Shown here in pieces: positions 33,424 through 45,841 of a stretch of 64,000 nucleotides of DNA. The position numbers and the translations under genes were made by a program. This stretch comes from Rhodotorula mucilaginosa (taxonomy: Eukaryota; Basidiomycota; Microbotryomycetes; Sporidiobolales; Sporidiobolaceae), in contig CP137880.1 of the NCBI GenBank assembly GCA_034406715.1, forward strand, positions 1-64,000, written 5' to 3'. Every line of letters begins with the position of its first letter. The first letter of the stretch is position 1. Below the pieces are notes generated by a model that saw nothing but the letters and a program-made list of their open reading frames with translations, made no database searches and was not told the DNA's origin.

Positions 33424-34347
33424 AGCAAGGTTCCTCACCATACATATCATGTGTCCTCGCTGTGAATGTGTTCCGTATGTGCGCCGGGTCACTTTTCTCT
33501 CACGTCTTGCGTTTCGCGCTCAAGTCAATGTCCGTCCAAGAAGTCTTTATGTATCGCGATTGCAATTTCGAGTCTATACGCATAGACCTCGTCTCCGCAT
33601 GCGCACGTGCGCACCGGGCTATTGTCATTGTGTGCACGGTGCCCGTCACACGCACGGTCCTCCAGCTGGGCGGACGCCAGAGCGGTGTGGCCGGCGTGAT
33701 GTGAGCACGCGAGCCATACAACGGGTGTCCGACCCAAAACCTGGAGCCGAACTCGAACAGTAAACTGGCACGCCAGCACAAAGGCTGCCTCGATTACATA
33801 CGAGCCGTTTTCTCTTGGGAGACGTCCGCGCGCGGCCGTTATGTGAAGAGAGAAAGGCTCCAGGCGAGCTGGCCCACGTGAAAGTGACAAGGGCCTTCTC
33901 ACCTTGCTGGCGCACAAACGCAGCGGTGTGTGAATGACGAACTGAGCCGTCTGAGCCTGTGTGGTGACTATAGTGTATGCAACCATGCATGTCTATTGAG
34001 AGGCCGATCGCCGCCGAGCAGGAGAGCGGAGGAGAGCCAAGAAAAACAAGGATTGGCGTACGCGTCGTAACGCGTTCGAGGCGCGCGCACGAGCCTCTCT
34101 GCGCGCGTGAACCGGCGCTCTTGAAAGGCGCTCAGGTCGCTCCCTTTCTCTCCTCTTTCCGTCAGTCTCGAAGCCTGCGGTCTCTCTCTTTCCCTCTCTC
34201 TCGCTACAGTCTGTGCACTGTCTGGTCGGCCGGTCCACCTCAGCCCTTCTCCCCTGTTCCCCTCCCTCCGTCCCTCCCGTTTGGTCACCTCGCCGCCGCT
34301 TCGACGCGTCAACCCTCTCGCCCATACACACGCGCCTCCTTTCCAAC
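33424..34347. other. long intergenic region before the GH26-like gene
   Basis: About 0.9 kb. CT-rich from about 34130 to the next ATG, consistent with a promoter/5' UTR. Open frames here are low-complexity and unconvincing. Confidence 0.45.
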
Positions 34348-35963
34348 ATGCACGTTGCTTCTATCGTCGCGCTCGCCATCCTCGGTGCCGCCTCCTCGGT
34401 CGAGGCCGGATGCCACCGCCGGCATCACAATAAAATCGCGTCGCAGATTCAGGCGTCCGGGTCGTCGTCGAGCTGGTCCTCGGCAACTACCTCGGCCGCA
34501 GCGTCGGAAAAGACTGGCGACGTCTACCAGTACGCCGCGCAGGGAAACTCGGGCGGCTCTTCCGCGGGCTCGGTTCAGTGGTCGTCGAAATCGACGTCGG
34601 CTGCTGCGTCTGCCTCGACCGGCTCTTCCTCCTCTTCTTCGTCGTCGTCGTCTTCGTCGCTCGGCTGGGGTCTTAAGGGACTCAAGAAGAACGGCATCTA
34701 CTTTGGGTGGCTTCCGGACGATGGTGCGTTTCCCTTTCTCTCTCCCCATTCGCTTGACTCGCGACCTGCCACGCGCAAGTTCCTCGGCTGATCCTTGTCC
34801 TGCTTCCGTGCGATTGCTGCAGGCTCGGGTGGCGGCACGGCTCACACCATCTATCAGATCGAGTCCGCCGTCGGCGCAAAGACCTCGGCTCAGGGATGGT
34901 ACGCTCAGGCCCAGAGCGGTACCCTCTTCGACGGGTCTCAGTTCAAGTGGCGCAAGGACCAGATCCTTTCTGGTGGCGTCTTCCAGCCGGCGGTCATGCC
35001 GACCGGTGGCTGGTGGGGATTGACCGCGAGCGACAACCGTCAGGTGAGTTGCCCCGCTCGGGCCTGCTCCTCTGCGCATCTCGGAAGCGTCGGACAACTG
35101 ACTCGCGTTCCTCTGCCAGGCCGTCGCCATCTGCAAGGTCATGAAGGAGTACACCGACGCCGGACTCGAGGTCTGGCTCCGCTTCGCGCACGAGGTCAAG
35201 TACGTTGCCGTGTCACCGCCCTCGCAACCAAGCTCTCCGTGCTGACTCTTGTCCCCCTTCCTACAGCTACTACCAGGAAGACGGTACCTACCAGGGCGGC
35301 GTTCAAGACTTCAAGGAGGGCTGGGACGCGGTCGCCAAGGCGTGCCGCGAGATCGCTCCCGAAGTCAAGATGTGGTACACTCCGAACGTCGCCCCGCTCT
35401 CGCAGTGTACGTCCGTATCTCATTTTCGCCCAGACGCTGGCTCGTAAAGCTAACTTCTGTGACGCGCGTAGACGACGAGTACTTCCCCGACGACCCGTCG
35501 ACTGTCGACTTGATCGGTGTCGACTGGTACCCGAAGCAGGAGAGTGGCTTTGGTGAGTCTTGCCTCGGTCTGACGACAATCGATCGGGCGCAACCACGAC
35601 TGACACATACTCCGCTGTCGCAGATTTTGTCAATGGTGGCGCCGACATGAAGGCCTTCCACGACAAGTACACGTCGGCGAACGGCATCAAGTTTGCCATC
35701 GGCGAGATCGGTCTCGGCCAGGCTGCGCCCATGTCGGCCCGCGTCGCGTGGCTCGAAAACATCATGGCCGCTCAGCCGCAGATGCCCAACATGCTTGCCG
35801 TCTCGTGGTTCAACTACCACAAGGTGAGCGCTCGCCGTGGCGATTCCGACTCGGGGATTAACCTTTTGCTGACTTTGTCTTGACGCTTGTTTTCCAGGGC
35901 TACGACTTCCGCATCGCGGCCTGCGACGGCGACTCGCTGGCGAAGCAATACTTTGCTTCCTAA
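34348..35963 (+). CDS. secreted GH26-like glycoside hydrolase
   Basis: Seven exons: 34348-34723, 34823-35043, 35120-35199, 35267-35406, 35472-35552, 35624-35823, 35898-35963, giving 387 residues. A signal peptide (MHVASIVALAILGAASSVEA, cleavage after Ala20 likely) leads to a Ser/Ala-rich linker of about 90 residues, then a TIM-barrel-like domain. Strand motifs: VWLRFAHEVNYYQED (likely acid/base Glu in HE), MWYTPNVAPLS, DLIGVDWYPKQESGF, and KFAIGEIGLGQ (likely nucleophile Glu). This pattern is that of family 26 (endo-mannanase-type) enzymes. The substrate is unproven; mannan or another wall glucan is possible. The Ser-rich linker may be O-glycosylated. Confidence 0.78.
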
Positions 35964-37662
35964 GCATCACTGCGACCTCCCGCCCTCTTTTCGCCTTTTT
36001 CCTTTCCAGCGCACGCACGCCTCCCTTGGGTCCACCCTTCATCCTTTTCACCTATCGCATCACGCTGGCGCTCGGACCGTTGTCTTGAGCTGCCTCCCCG
36101 TCCTACTTCGCACCGCCGGACGGAACCACCTCATCGACCGCACCATGTCACGACCTCCTTGACGACCACTCTCTCCTCACCCGGCAATTCCCGTCGGGCC
36201 AGACCATTTCCTGGCTAGACAACCGCACACCGCATCAACACCGCTTCGCTTTATCACTGTCAGCCCCAACTACTCCGCGAGCTTGTTTCCGCAACATCCC
36301 GCGTCCCATCGCTCTTTTATCTGTATCCGGTATCGCCTCTCTCTCCTTATTGTCCCAGTGCGTCTCGACTTCTCGCATCTGCCGGCTTCCACCTCCACTC
36401 TCGAACGACGCTGGCCGTCGTTCGAGCTGCAGCCCCCTTCCCCATCTCTCGTCCTTTGATTTGCCGCAACGGTTGGCGTACTTTTCGGGGCTCATTCTTC
36501 AGCAGCAACTTGGCGCGCAATTATATGAGCTGTTTACGCCATCCGTATCCAGTCCCGCTTACTGCGGAGCGGCTGAGCTGAAGTCGATGGCACAGAAAGC
36601 TCGTCGAGGCTCAAAGAGCGCAGACAAGCTGCATGAGTGGACCGCTTGTGTCCAAAAGCAGTTTGCCGGCGCGGTCGTTCGTACGAGCTTGCGACCAGTT
36701 CCCATAGCCACAGAGCACCGAACAACAGCAAGCTTTGGTTGCATGTGTACGGTACGTACGTTTGCAGCCGGAAAAACCCGGCCGCGGAGTACTTGCCGAA
36801 CATTTGGAACGCTGCCGAAAATAGAGTCGAGAGGTTTCGCGCCCGTCCGAAGTCCTTTCGCCGCGCGCATGCGTCCAAACTTGTTGAGCCAGCATATGAG
36901 CAGCGATTGGACCATTTTCAGTACAGTACTCGTGTGCAGCAAGACAGCTTGCGAGAGGTCGCGACTGGCAAGGCACTTGGAGCAACTCAGATGATGATCC
37001 GCGGGATTGAAGCGAAGATGACGTCGGCGCTTGGGAGAGAGCGACTCGCACTCGACAGACCGATATGTCGGAGATGGTGCAGTACTTAAAGAGCAAGGTG
37101 CACAGGTCCAGCTGGTGTGCGGCCGATTCACGGTTCCGCGGAGACAGGAGGAGAAGCCGAGAGAGAGCGAAAACTTGTGCCGCATCATTCCTCGGGGTAG
37201 TTTTGGCCGCGCGCCAACCCCAAGCCAGCCTTGCGTCTTGACGCCGAAGTTCCGTGCTCGCCTCCCTTGGCTCTCGCCTCTGTTTGACACTCGCTTAAGC
37301 TAATCTCTTCGAGTGCTCGCAATGGCTGTCCCTGCTGTGAGTTTTGCAGCGCCCCGCCGATACTCGCCTCTGAAGCTCGCTCCCCTTCGCCGCCGCCTCA
37401 TCGCCGATGCATGAAAAAGATGACATCGGCGTGCGCATCGTCGAAACGCCCGCCTCCCCGCGCATCCCACTCTGGGGCAAACTGTCGCTTGCAGCGGGAA
37501 TATGGCCGGATCTTGACGGAGGAGGGTCGAGCAATAGGACGGGGATCGATGCTGGAGGAGAGCGGGACCTTGGCGCCAATGCCGCCAGCCTCCCGAACGA
37601 GAACGAGGACTTCTTTCGCTGACTGCTCCCCGTAACCCGTTCCCTCGAATGGATACTCGTCG
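35964..37662. other. long region without a convincing gene
   Basis: About 1.7 kb between the GH26-like and MARVEL-like genes. A 243-codon minus-strand frame (36559-37290) and antisense frames overlap each other, and none resembles a known protein. Bases 37322-37336 could be a first coding exon (MAVPA) of the MARVEL-like gene, joined by a 344-base intron (37337-37680). Confidence 0.4.
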
Positions 37663-38348
37663 ATGTGGCATCCACTACAGTCCCGCAACCACTTGCCGCT
37701 CCTCGCGTTCGTCTGGGCTCTGTCCGTGGTCAACCTCGGCCTCAGCGCGCACCTCATCAATGCGTGCAAGATCTTCCCCGTCTCGCAATACCACGCCGTC
37801 ATGATCCAGACCGTCTTTGCTTGGGCATGGAACGTGAGTCCTGTCCGGGGTATATATGCGTACTGGGCGCGAAGCGCTGACATGGCGGAAAATCGGGGAA
37901 ACCTTCTCAGACGCTCTTCACCACCATCTACCTCATCGGCAACGCCGTTGCGCCGCGGTCCATTTTCTTCGGCTCGGCTGTCACCTTCATTGTGCTCTTC
38001 CTCGGCTTCCTCCAGGCCATCGTCGCTGCGGGCTCGTGGACTTCGATCATGAAGACGTGCGTCACGTCGGCCTTCTTGGCTTTCTGTCTCCTCTTCCTGA
38101 CGCTTTCTCCTCCTACAGTTACGGCTACATCGAGCTTGTTAAGGAGAAGAAGGCCATGGAGGGTCTTAACTTTGTCGGAGCGTTTTTCCTTATGTTCGAT
38201 GTTATCTGGGTCGCCCTTTCGTACATCACCAACCAGGCGACCGAGGTTGTGCCGGCCAAGGAGGAGCAGGTACGCGGCTTCCACCCTTTCGACTGCACTT
38301 CGGAGCTGAGACTGACTGTACCAACACCATCCTCAGGTCCACTTCTAA
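37663..38348 (+). CDS. four-helix membrane protein, MARVEL-like
   Basis: Exons 37663-37833, 37911-38056, 38119-38269, 38337-38348 give 159 residues. Four hydrophobic segments are visible: LPLLAFVWALSVVNLGLSAHL, the following block MIQTVFAWAWNTLFTTIYLIG, a third starting FFGSAVTFIVLFLGFLQAIV, and GLNFVGAFFLMFDVIWVALS. Layout and size fit fungal MARVEL-domain proteins (membrane-associating, eisosome/Nce102-like). The last exon adds only VHF. Start is uncertain: an ATG at 37663 is in frame, but a GT donor at 37337 and the acceptor at 37679-37680 would instead join MAVPA (37322-37336) to SRNHLP. Confidence 0.75.
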
Positions 38349-38931
38349 GCGCCCTATCACCCTCTCGGAGGGGAGGCCTTGCTCTCCGGCGCTGCGACCC
38401 CCTTTCCACCTTTGTCATTCCGCCGCCCCTCTCGTCCTTCCATACCGGCAATCGCGGGATTGGTTAATACCTTTTCCTTGACTTTTCACCGCCACCGCTC
38501 CGGTGGCGTCAGCTCCCTTTTATTGTACACACCACAACCGGTCGCCCCCCCCGTTTTCAGTTTTTCTCTCACCACACCCCATTCCTCGCGATTACCGCTC
38601 GAGTTGGCGCCTTCCATCCTCTCCATCCTCATCTTCGGCTCAGGCAATTATCTAGATGTCTCTGCTTTGCCAAATCCGCTTTCGATTCCAAACAGGCTTT
38701 CAAGTTGTGCGCACGAGTTGTTTCGCTCGCTTGGATCGATGAGAGGACGGGACGCCCTCGCGTAGCTAGAAAATTGAGCCTCTGGAGATATGCACAGGAG
38801 GCGCAGAGCAGTCAAGTGAGAGAGGGATGCCGACAGGAGTCAACAGGAGATGAGTGATCGAGGCGCGTGCCGGAGCAATCACCGTTCGGCCGACTGTTCC
38901 GCCTTTAATCCACTCCTTGACCCAACTGAAG
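38349..38931. other. intergenic region before the aminotransferase gene
   Basis: About 0.58 kb, pyrimidine-rich, no gene recognised. Confidence 0.45.
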
Positions 38932-41254
38932 ATGCCGCGACTCTCGATCGCTGCGCCCTTGCGCTCATTGCGAGCTGCTGCTGCTCGCCCTTCGGCCGCG
39001 ACTCGCTTTGCCGCGCCCGCCGTCTCGAAGGCATTCCACCTGTCGGCACGATCGACCGCCCCCGCTGCCGCCGATGCTGTAAAGTCGGCCGGCGCGCCCG
39101 CGCTCAACACGACCGGACAGCCCATTGCGGACCCGATGACGGGCGAAGTCTCCAAGAACGCCGACATTGACGTGAGTCCGAGGGTCTGCCCTTTCGACGG
39201 ACGCAAAGTGGAGGGTGAGACGGCCTGCCGCTCGAGCCCAGTTGTGGCGGCCGACGGTGAGGCAGAGGCGCTCGAGGCCGTCGGGCCTGATCTGGAGAGA
39301 TTAGTCTGGAAGTCGGAGCAAGGGCGAGGCATGATCGTCCCTAGAACGACAGGCCGCGCAAAGGAAGCTATCATTCGGCAATAAGGGACGGAACCGCTCG
39401 TCGCGCCGATACACAGAGCGGAACGAACAGAGACCATAATGACTGACCCTAACGCGACCTTTCGCAGCTCTCAAGACTCGAGATCGAGCTTACAAAGAAC
39501 CCGAAGAAGATCCCAGAGACGTCAAAGTTGGTCTTTGGCCGCGAATTCACCGACCACAGTCAGTCTCCCCCGCGTCGCGAGCGTAGACTCAGTACTGACA
39601 AGGTTGGAAACACTTCCGCAGTGATCTGCGTCCCGTGGAACTCGACTACTGGTTGGGGCGCACCGAAGATCCAGCCGTACGCGCCGCTGAACCTCGACCC
39701 CTCTTCCACCGTGCTGCATTACGCTCCGACGCTGTTCGAGGGATTGAAGGCATACAAGGGCAAAGACGGCGTGCCCCGGTTGTTCCGTCCGGACAAGGTG
39801 CGACGCAATCGAGAAGTAATAGGGTAGACGGTAAACTGACTCTTGTTCGCAAACAGAACATGGAGCGAATGAACCGCTCTGCCGCACGACTCGCTTTCCC
39901 GGTACGTCGTGCCGCTCTTTACTTGTTGGTGTAGTGCGCTGGTACTGATGCCATTGAATCGGAAAGACCTTCACCGGCGAGCACTTGACCACCCTGCTCA
40001 AGAAGCTCGTCGAGATCGACTCGGCATGGGTTCCGACCGAGCCCGGAACGTCTCTTTGTGCGTTTGTGGCACTTCTTTTCTCCCCTGCGTTACCGTAAAT
40101 TCATGGAAGAGTTGCTGTGATACAGACATCCGCCCTACGATGATTGGCACCCAGGCCGGTCTCGGAGTCGGCGCTTCGACCGACATCCTGCTCTTTGTCA
40201 TGTCAGTCTTTCAAGCCTCGTGGCGCAGACGATTTCGAGACTGATCCGCCCCCTGCAGCGCCTGCCCCGTCGGCCCTTACTACTCGACCGGCTTCAAGCC
40301 CGTCAAGCTTTACGCCACTACCAAGGACGTCCGCGCCTGGCCGGGTGGAACGGGAGGCTACAAGCTTGGTAGCAACTATGCTGCCGGTGTCGTCCCGCAG
40401 CAGCAAGCTGCTGCGCTCGGTTACCAGCAGATCCTGTGGCTCTTTGGTCCGGAGCACCGTTTGACCGAGGTCGGGTGCGTCGAGGTGAACATTTTTTCGG
40501 TCGGGCAGGAAGACTGACGGTCTTTCTCGCTCAGCACTATGAACCTCGGCGTCTCTTTCACTCGTCCTGATGGCTGTGAGCGGGATCCATTCTTCCTCTG
40601 TTTGCGCTGTCCACCGGACGACTGACACGATTTGACTCCGGTCTCCCACAGCGGTCGAGTTTGTCACCCCGCCTTTGGGCGACATGATCCTCCCCGGTGT
40701 CACCCGGGACTCGATCCTGTCTCTGCTGCGCGACCACGAGAGCGGCAAGAACCGCCTCGAAGGCCTCCCGGAGAAGCTCGTCGTCTCGGAGCGGGATCTG
40801 ACCAGTGAGTACCGCCCATAGAGCTCTCTCTTCCAGAACTCCCGACAAATTCTGATGTCGTTTGCTTGCACAGTGCCGGACATCGTCGCCGCGTCCAAGG
40901 ACGGCACGCTGCGAGAGATCTTTGGTTGCGGCACCGTGAGTAAACAAACACAAACACCAGTCACGACTTGGGGGATTCGGGAGCTCATCGATTTCGTCGT
41001 GTGCGGTTCAGGCTGCCATCGTTTCGCCGGTCGACGGCATCGGTTACCAGGACGAGCTTATCAAGGTGCCGGTCGGCGAAGACGGCGGCAAGTCATTCCT
41101 TTCTCGTCGGTCCCGCCACGCAAGAAGACACATGCGCTAATTCCTTTTTCTCGCCTTGACAGTTGGCGAGATTGCGCGCGTCATGCTTCGCGAGATTGTC
41201 GGCCGTCAGACGGGCGAGATCCCGTCCGAGTGGTCCTTCCCGGTCAATGAGTAG
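38932..41254 (+). CDS. BAT1: branched-chain amino acid aminotransferase (mitochondrial)
   Basis: Twelve exons: 38932-39171, 39468-39558, 39622-39797, 39857-39901, 39967-40057, 40126-40201, 40259-40474, 40535-40575, 40652-40804, 40874-40935, 41012-41087, 41163-41254, giving 452 residues. An Ala/Arg/Ser-rich presequence precedes LTKNPKKIPETSKLVFGREF, LHYAPTLFEGLKAYKG, RMNRSAARLAFP, YIRPTMIGTQAGLGVGAS and GGYKLGSNYA, with the PLP lysine at about residue 275. Later motifs are QQILWLFGPEHRLTEVGTMN and TPPLGDMILPGVTRDSIL. It catalyses the last step of Leu/Ile/Val synthesis and the first of their breakdown. Intron 1 is unusually long (296 nt), and intron 11 (41088-41162) has a GC donor. Confidence 0.94.
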
Positions 41255-41509
41255 AATTCGTCTTGCATTCTATACAATTGCAGCGCTCTCCCTCTCTCTC
41301 TCTCTTCCGCTCCTGATCGGCTGCATGATGAGAACGTGGAATGACTCTCTGTCTTGACTTGGGCATCTCGCGCTGTGGAAGTTTGCTTGTGCGAGCCCTT
41401 GACAAGAGGCGTCAAGATGCATAAAGGTGGCGCCACGTTTGCGCTTCTCTATCTACGTGCTGCTACAAGACAAAGAACGCTCTGTGTCACGCCTTGACGG
41501 CGCTCGACG

Positions 41510-43816
41510 CTAGGCTCGTGACCGGCTCTGCTGCAACTCGTCGAGCAAACGTCTCTTGTCGGCCAACTCGTGCACCATGCGCTTGACCCGCTCGACGCCT
41601 CCTTCCTCCTTGAGCAACGATCCGGTCGTCTCGCCTTGCTCGAGGAGGGCGCGTTCGCTCGCGAGGCGGGCCCAGAGATTGGCGTAGGCGGCGTAGGCTT
41701 CTAAGTAGGCGATTCGGTAGGCGGAAGTGGTGGTGGTGGTGGTGGCGGCGGCGGCGGCGGACGCAGCTCGTGCACCCGGAGCAGCAGGAGCAGGTGCGGG
41801 CGCTTCGGAAGCTGGGGGAGCCGAGGGTCGTGCAGCTGGAACGAGAGTACGAGTCTTGCCGTTTGCTTTCTCGGCCCGGGTGCCGCCACCACCACCACCG
41901 CCACCGCCTTCCTCCTCGTCGTCCTCCGAGCTGGAAGAGTACCACCGCTGGACGACTTCCTTTTTCCGTTTCTTCGGTTTCGGCCCTCGCGTCGTCGAAG
42001 AATCTGTCCCCTCCTTCACGTTGTCGCCGCTATGCCGTCTCGTCGCATGAGTATTGGACCCACCGGAAGAGGAGCGCTTCGAGGACTTTTCGTCGTCGTC
42101 GCCTTTGCTGCCGGTACGAATCGTTGCACCACCGTTCTTCGAGACGCGCTTGACCGGTTCCGCCGCCGGAGGCTTGGACGCGCGTTTCGGTGGTGGTGGT
42201 GGCGGTGAGTCGGGAGAATTGCTCGGATCCGAGAGGCGGCGCTTCTTGCGATCGGGAGGTTTCGACGTCGCGCGGTCGTCGCGCGTGGTGGACGTGCTGG
42301 GCGGCGGCGGTGCGACAGCCGCAGGAACCGGAGCAGGAGGAGGATTGACGACCTCGTCGTCGACTTCGCCCTCGGCGTCTTGGTCTTCTTCTCCCTCCGT
42401 CGCAGTAGTAGTGGTAGCGGTAACGGCATTGATCGATGTCGCAGCGGTAGGAGCAGGAGCAGTTCGATCACGTTTCCGCTCCTCACGACGCTTTTCCTTC
42501 TTGAGAGTTTCTTTGCCCTTCATCAACCCTCCGCCTCCCGGTCTGATGGGCGCGCTTGTCCGGGCCGTCGTTGTGGTGGTGGTGTTTTCAGAACTTGGAG
42601 GGAGAGGAGGCAAAGTCGCGGACGAGGTAGCGGTTCCCTCCTCGGTGACGACGGCGGACGGATCGGACGCCGACGCCGTGACGACAGGCTCGTCGACGTC
42701 CATCTTGACGGGTAGGCTCTCTGGACTCGTGGTCGTGGTGGTGGCGCTCCCGCTAGAGATGGACGCGGCTGTTGCGCCGGTCGCGGCGCTCGAGGTGCTA
42801 CTCCCGCTGGCGGTGCTGGCAGCACTCTGGGCGGGCGGAGAGTCGGCCGCTGCAGGTAATTTCGGTTCGGCGTGAGAGGGCACGGTCGTCGTCGCTGCGG
42901 TCGGAGGTGCGGTAAGTGCCGCGAGCGGAAGGGTTGAAACGCCCGAACTCGACGACGTGGAAGACGACGACGACGAGGCGGAGGTGCTTCGGCTCAGACT
43001 CGCGGGGACTGTGCCCTTTCCGATGCGGAAGGTTCCGCTCGGTCCGACGGGGGGGCGTGAAGGCGGTACGGCGACGAGGCGGGAGGGATGGCGCGGAGCA
43101 GTGGAGGTCGTCGTCGAGGCGGGAGATCCGATTGCTGGTGAGCCGGTTCGGCTAGGCGGGGCGGACAAGGGATGCGGAGATGACGAGCCGGCTGCGGTGG
43201 TGCCTAGCAATGTGCGCGACCTCGGGTTCGACGTGGAGCGCTGCTTTTTGCCGCCGCTGCTGCCGTTGAGCGGCGGCGCCTCTTCGAGCAAGACGGCCCT
43301 CCTCGCTTCCTTTTCCTTCTCGACGAGTTCTCGGTTCTCCCTCGCTCGCTGACCGGCCTTGTCCAAGTCGGCCGATACGTGCTTGACGGTGACGCGGTGA
43401 GAGACGTGGGCGACGGGGACGAGGTCGCGCGAGGCGGAAGAGAGGCGGACCAAGGTCGTGTCGGGCGCTTCTGGCACGACCGAGAGCGGATGCGAGACTG
43501 GGCCGATCGTGAGGGACTACCGCAGCATGGCACTCGACAGTCAGCTTTCTCGTCCCTTGGTCCGTAATGTTGCGGGTGAAGTGGGCCAAGGTGGGTGGAG
43601 ACGCACGGGGTTAGGTCCTGTCAAGTTGATCTTGATGGCCTGATCGGCAGGGCCTGCTCCTTTCGTCGGCGCCGCGGCAGAGTCGAGCAGCTGCTTGAGG
43701 ACATCTTCGGTGAGTTTGAGGTGGACCGCTCGTCGCTTGTGCTGGTGCTCGTCTGCGGGTGAGGGCGCGGCGGGAAAGGGCGCCAGGTACCGCGGATGAG
43801 ACAAGTCGAGGGGCAT
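41510..43816 (-). CDS. ELL-like RNA polymerase II elongation factor (tentative)
   Basis: Two exons (minus): 43816-43607 and 43516-41510, giving 738 residues. The first 130 residues look like the ELL N-terminal region: RRAVHLKLTEDVLKQLLDSA, then IKINLTGPNPSLTIGPVSHP, then RVTVKHVSADLDKAGQRARE. A very long Ser/Thr/Pro/Ala-rich middle contains homopolymer-like runs and Lys/Arg clusters resembling nuclear signals (DRKKRRL, KPKKRKKE). The C-terminus (AYLEAYAAYANLWARLASER to VHELADKRRLLDELQ) is helical, as in the ELL/occludin-type tail. ELL suppresses pausing of RNA polymerase II. The match is by pattern only; a generic nuclear protein is the alternative. Confidence 0.6.
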
Positions 43817-44396
43817 GCCTGCAGCACGCGGCCGGATGGCTTCGGATCTGGCGCGACGGGTTGCTCTGCTTGGGTTGTGTTCGGGTCTCGTCGAATCAGC
43901 AGCCCTGTGCGCGCGTGTAGCGGAGTGCGACGAGGTCGAAGGCGTCGGCTGCGGGGTAACGAGCAGTCCTCCGGGCCTGCGTCTGGTTCGCGCCAGATGA
44001 GCTCAGAGGGGGCGCGGGGTCGGCGGAGTAGCCTCGAGTAGCCTTGCGCGTCACCAGCCTGTGTTCTCCACGCAGCGTCCTTGGGGAGTGAGCGAGTCCA
44101 GTCTGCGGCGGAAACGGTCGATCACTCGCAGCTTGCATTGAACGAGAGACACGTCGCTTCCCCCTTTCCAACCGCAGTGCCGCCAGCGTCTCGCTAAACT
44201 CGGGGCGCAGCTGCTACAGCAAGAGCAAGCACGTTGTGACAGTCTTTGGGAACAGAAAGACGCTCAGACCTCGATCGTGCACAGCAAGAACGAATCGCGC
44301 CTCGTCCTTGACAATCCGTTGCCGACCCGCGACCCCACCGACCGAACCACCCGACCACACGCCCGCTTACACGCAAGCGTAGCAGAGACGCACAAC
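43817..44396. promoter_or_regulatory. divergent promoter region, ELL-like gene and SEC4
   Basis: 580 bases between facing-away start codons; must include both promoters. No specific site recognised. Confidence 0.45.
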
Positions 44397-45841
44397 ATGC
44401 CGGCAACTCAGCAATCGTACGATATGCTCGCAAAGGTACGCGCTCCTTCACTCGCGTCATTAGTTGTGACCTCGGACCGCCTCCTCTCGCTCTCTGGCTC
44501 GGGCGCCACTCGCATCTGCTGTGTGCGATTCTGGCCCGCGTGGAGGGCGAGAGAAAGTGGGGAGGGCTACCAAGGGGCTGCCGGAGCGAACGCTGACCTT
44601 TCGCCGTCACCTCTGACACGCAACAGATGCTCCTGATCGGAGATTCGGGTTCGTCGTCAACCCCGTCTCTCCAAACTGCGTACAGCCCTGCAGAGCACTG
44701 ACTGTGCTTCTTTGTGATTGTCTTTGTCCCCCTTCTCCATCGGCACCATCTCCGCCTCGCCTTCTCTGAACCTCGGAACTCGCTGCCGAATCTCCTCCGA
44801 GCAGGCGTCGGCAAGTCGTGCCTGCTCCTCCGATTCTGCGACGATGCCTGGACTCCGAGCTTCATCACCACCATCGGTATCGACTTCAAGATCCGCACCA
44901 TCGAACTCGACGGCAAGCGCATCAAGCTGCAGATTGTGCGTGCCGCCCGCGTGCTCTCCGCTTGGCTCTGCCTTGTCTGGTGCAGGGACAGCTGGCTGAA
45001 TGTGTGCGTGGGTCTTCGTACAGTGGGACACGGCGGGACAGGAACGGTTCAGGACGATCACGACGGCGTACTACCGGGGCGCGATGGGAATCCTCCTCGT
45101 GTACGACGTCACCGACGAACGGAGTTTCAACAGTGAGTCTTCCCTCCTCCTATCTGGCACCAGCCATTGGCGAGACGTCGCTCTTGTCTCAGTGTCGTCT
45201 CTCCATGGCAGTTGTTGGTGGTCGGGGAAGTCAGTGTTGACATCCGTGTTTCCAAACCCTTTCAGACATCCGGACGTGGCACGCCAACGTCGAGCAGCAC
45301 GCATCAGAAGGAGTCAACAAGATTCTCATCGGCAACAAATGTGACTGGAGCGACAAGAAGGTGTGTCTCCTCGCAAGCCTATTGTCCTTTCACCTCCAGG
45401 TGCCATCCGACCGAATGGGAGAGGGTGGCTACTCAGCGCGAGCGTGACAGATGACTCACTCAACTTCTGATGATGCCACACGCAGGTCATCTCTGAACAA
45501 CAGGGACAAGAGTTGGCCGACGAGCTCGGGCTGCGGTTCCTCGAAACGTCGGCCAAGAGCAACATCAACGTCGAAGAGGCCTTCTTCGCACTCGCAACGT
45601 GCGTCTTTCTTCCTCCCTCCCCATGCCCTCCCTTTCACGCGTCACGATCCGCGTGTACGGGGGGTCTGCATGTCCGACAATGCTCATGTGCCATTCCCTA
45701 CTGCGCAGAGACATCAAGAACCGGTTGGCCGAAACGAATGCGACGAGCGGAGGTGCGACCGGTGCGGCGGGCTCGCAGGGCGCCAACTCGCTCGGACTCG
45801 GCGGGTCCGGCAACGCCGAGAACAAGAGCGGCTGCTGCTAG
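44397..45841 (+). CDS. SEC4: Rab GTPase Sec4/Rab8 type
   Basis: Seven exons: 44397-44435, 44627-44648 (22 nt), 44805-44935, 45024-45132, 45266-45360, 45486-45598, 45709-45841, giving 213 residues. All nucleotide-binding motifs are present: GDSGVGKS (split between exons 2 and 3), TTIGIDF effector loop, [21 protein letters not shown] and ETSAKS. The tail ends SGCC, the substrate for double geranylgeranylation. The effector region and [20 protein letters not shown] place it with Sec4/Ypt2/Rab8, which drive secretory vesicle docking at the plasma membrane. Confidence 0.96.

Noticed and set aside
33977-35023. 348-codon plus-strand frame over the start of the GH26-like gene
   Set aside because: It is the wrong frame across a signal peptide and Ser-rich linker; the frame used here has a clear signal peptide and splices into conserved barrel motifs.
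36559-37290. 243-codon minus-strand open frame
   Set aside because: It has no recognisable domain, unusual composition and fully overlapping antisense frames; GC-rich DNA yields such frames by chance.
41727-42875. Long plus-strand frames opposite the ELL-like gene
   Set aside because: They are translations of the antisense of Ser/Thr/Pro repeats (poly-Val, poly-Gly runs), typical shadows of low-complexity coding sequence.
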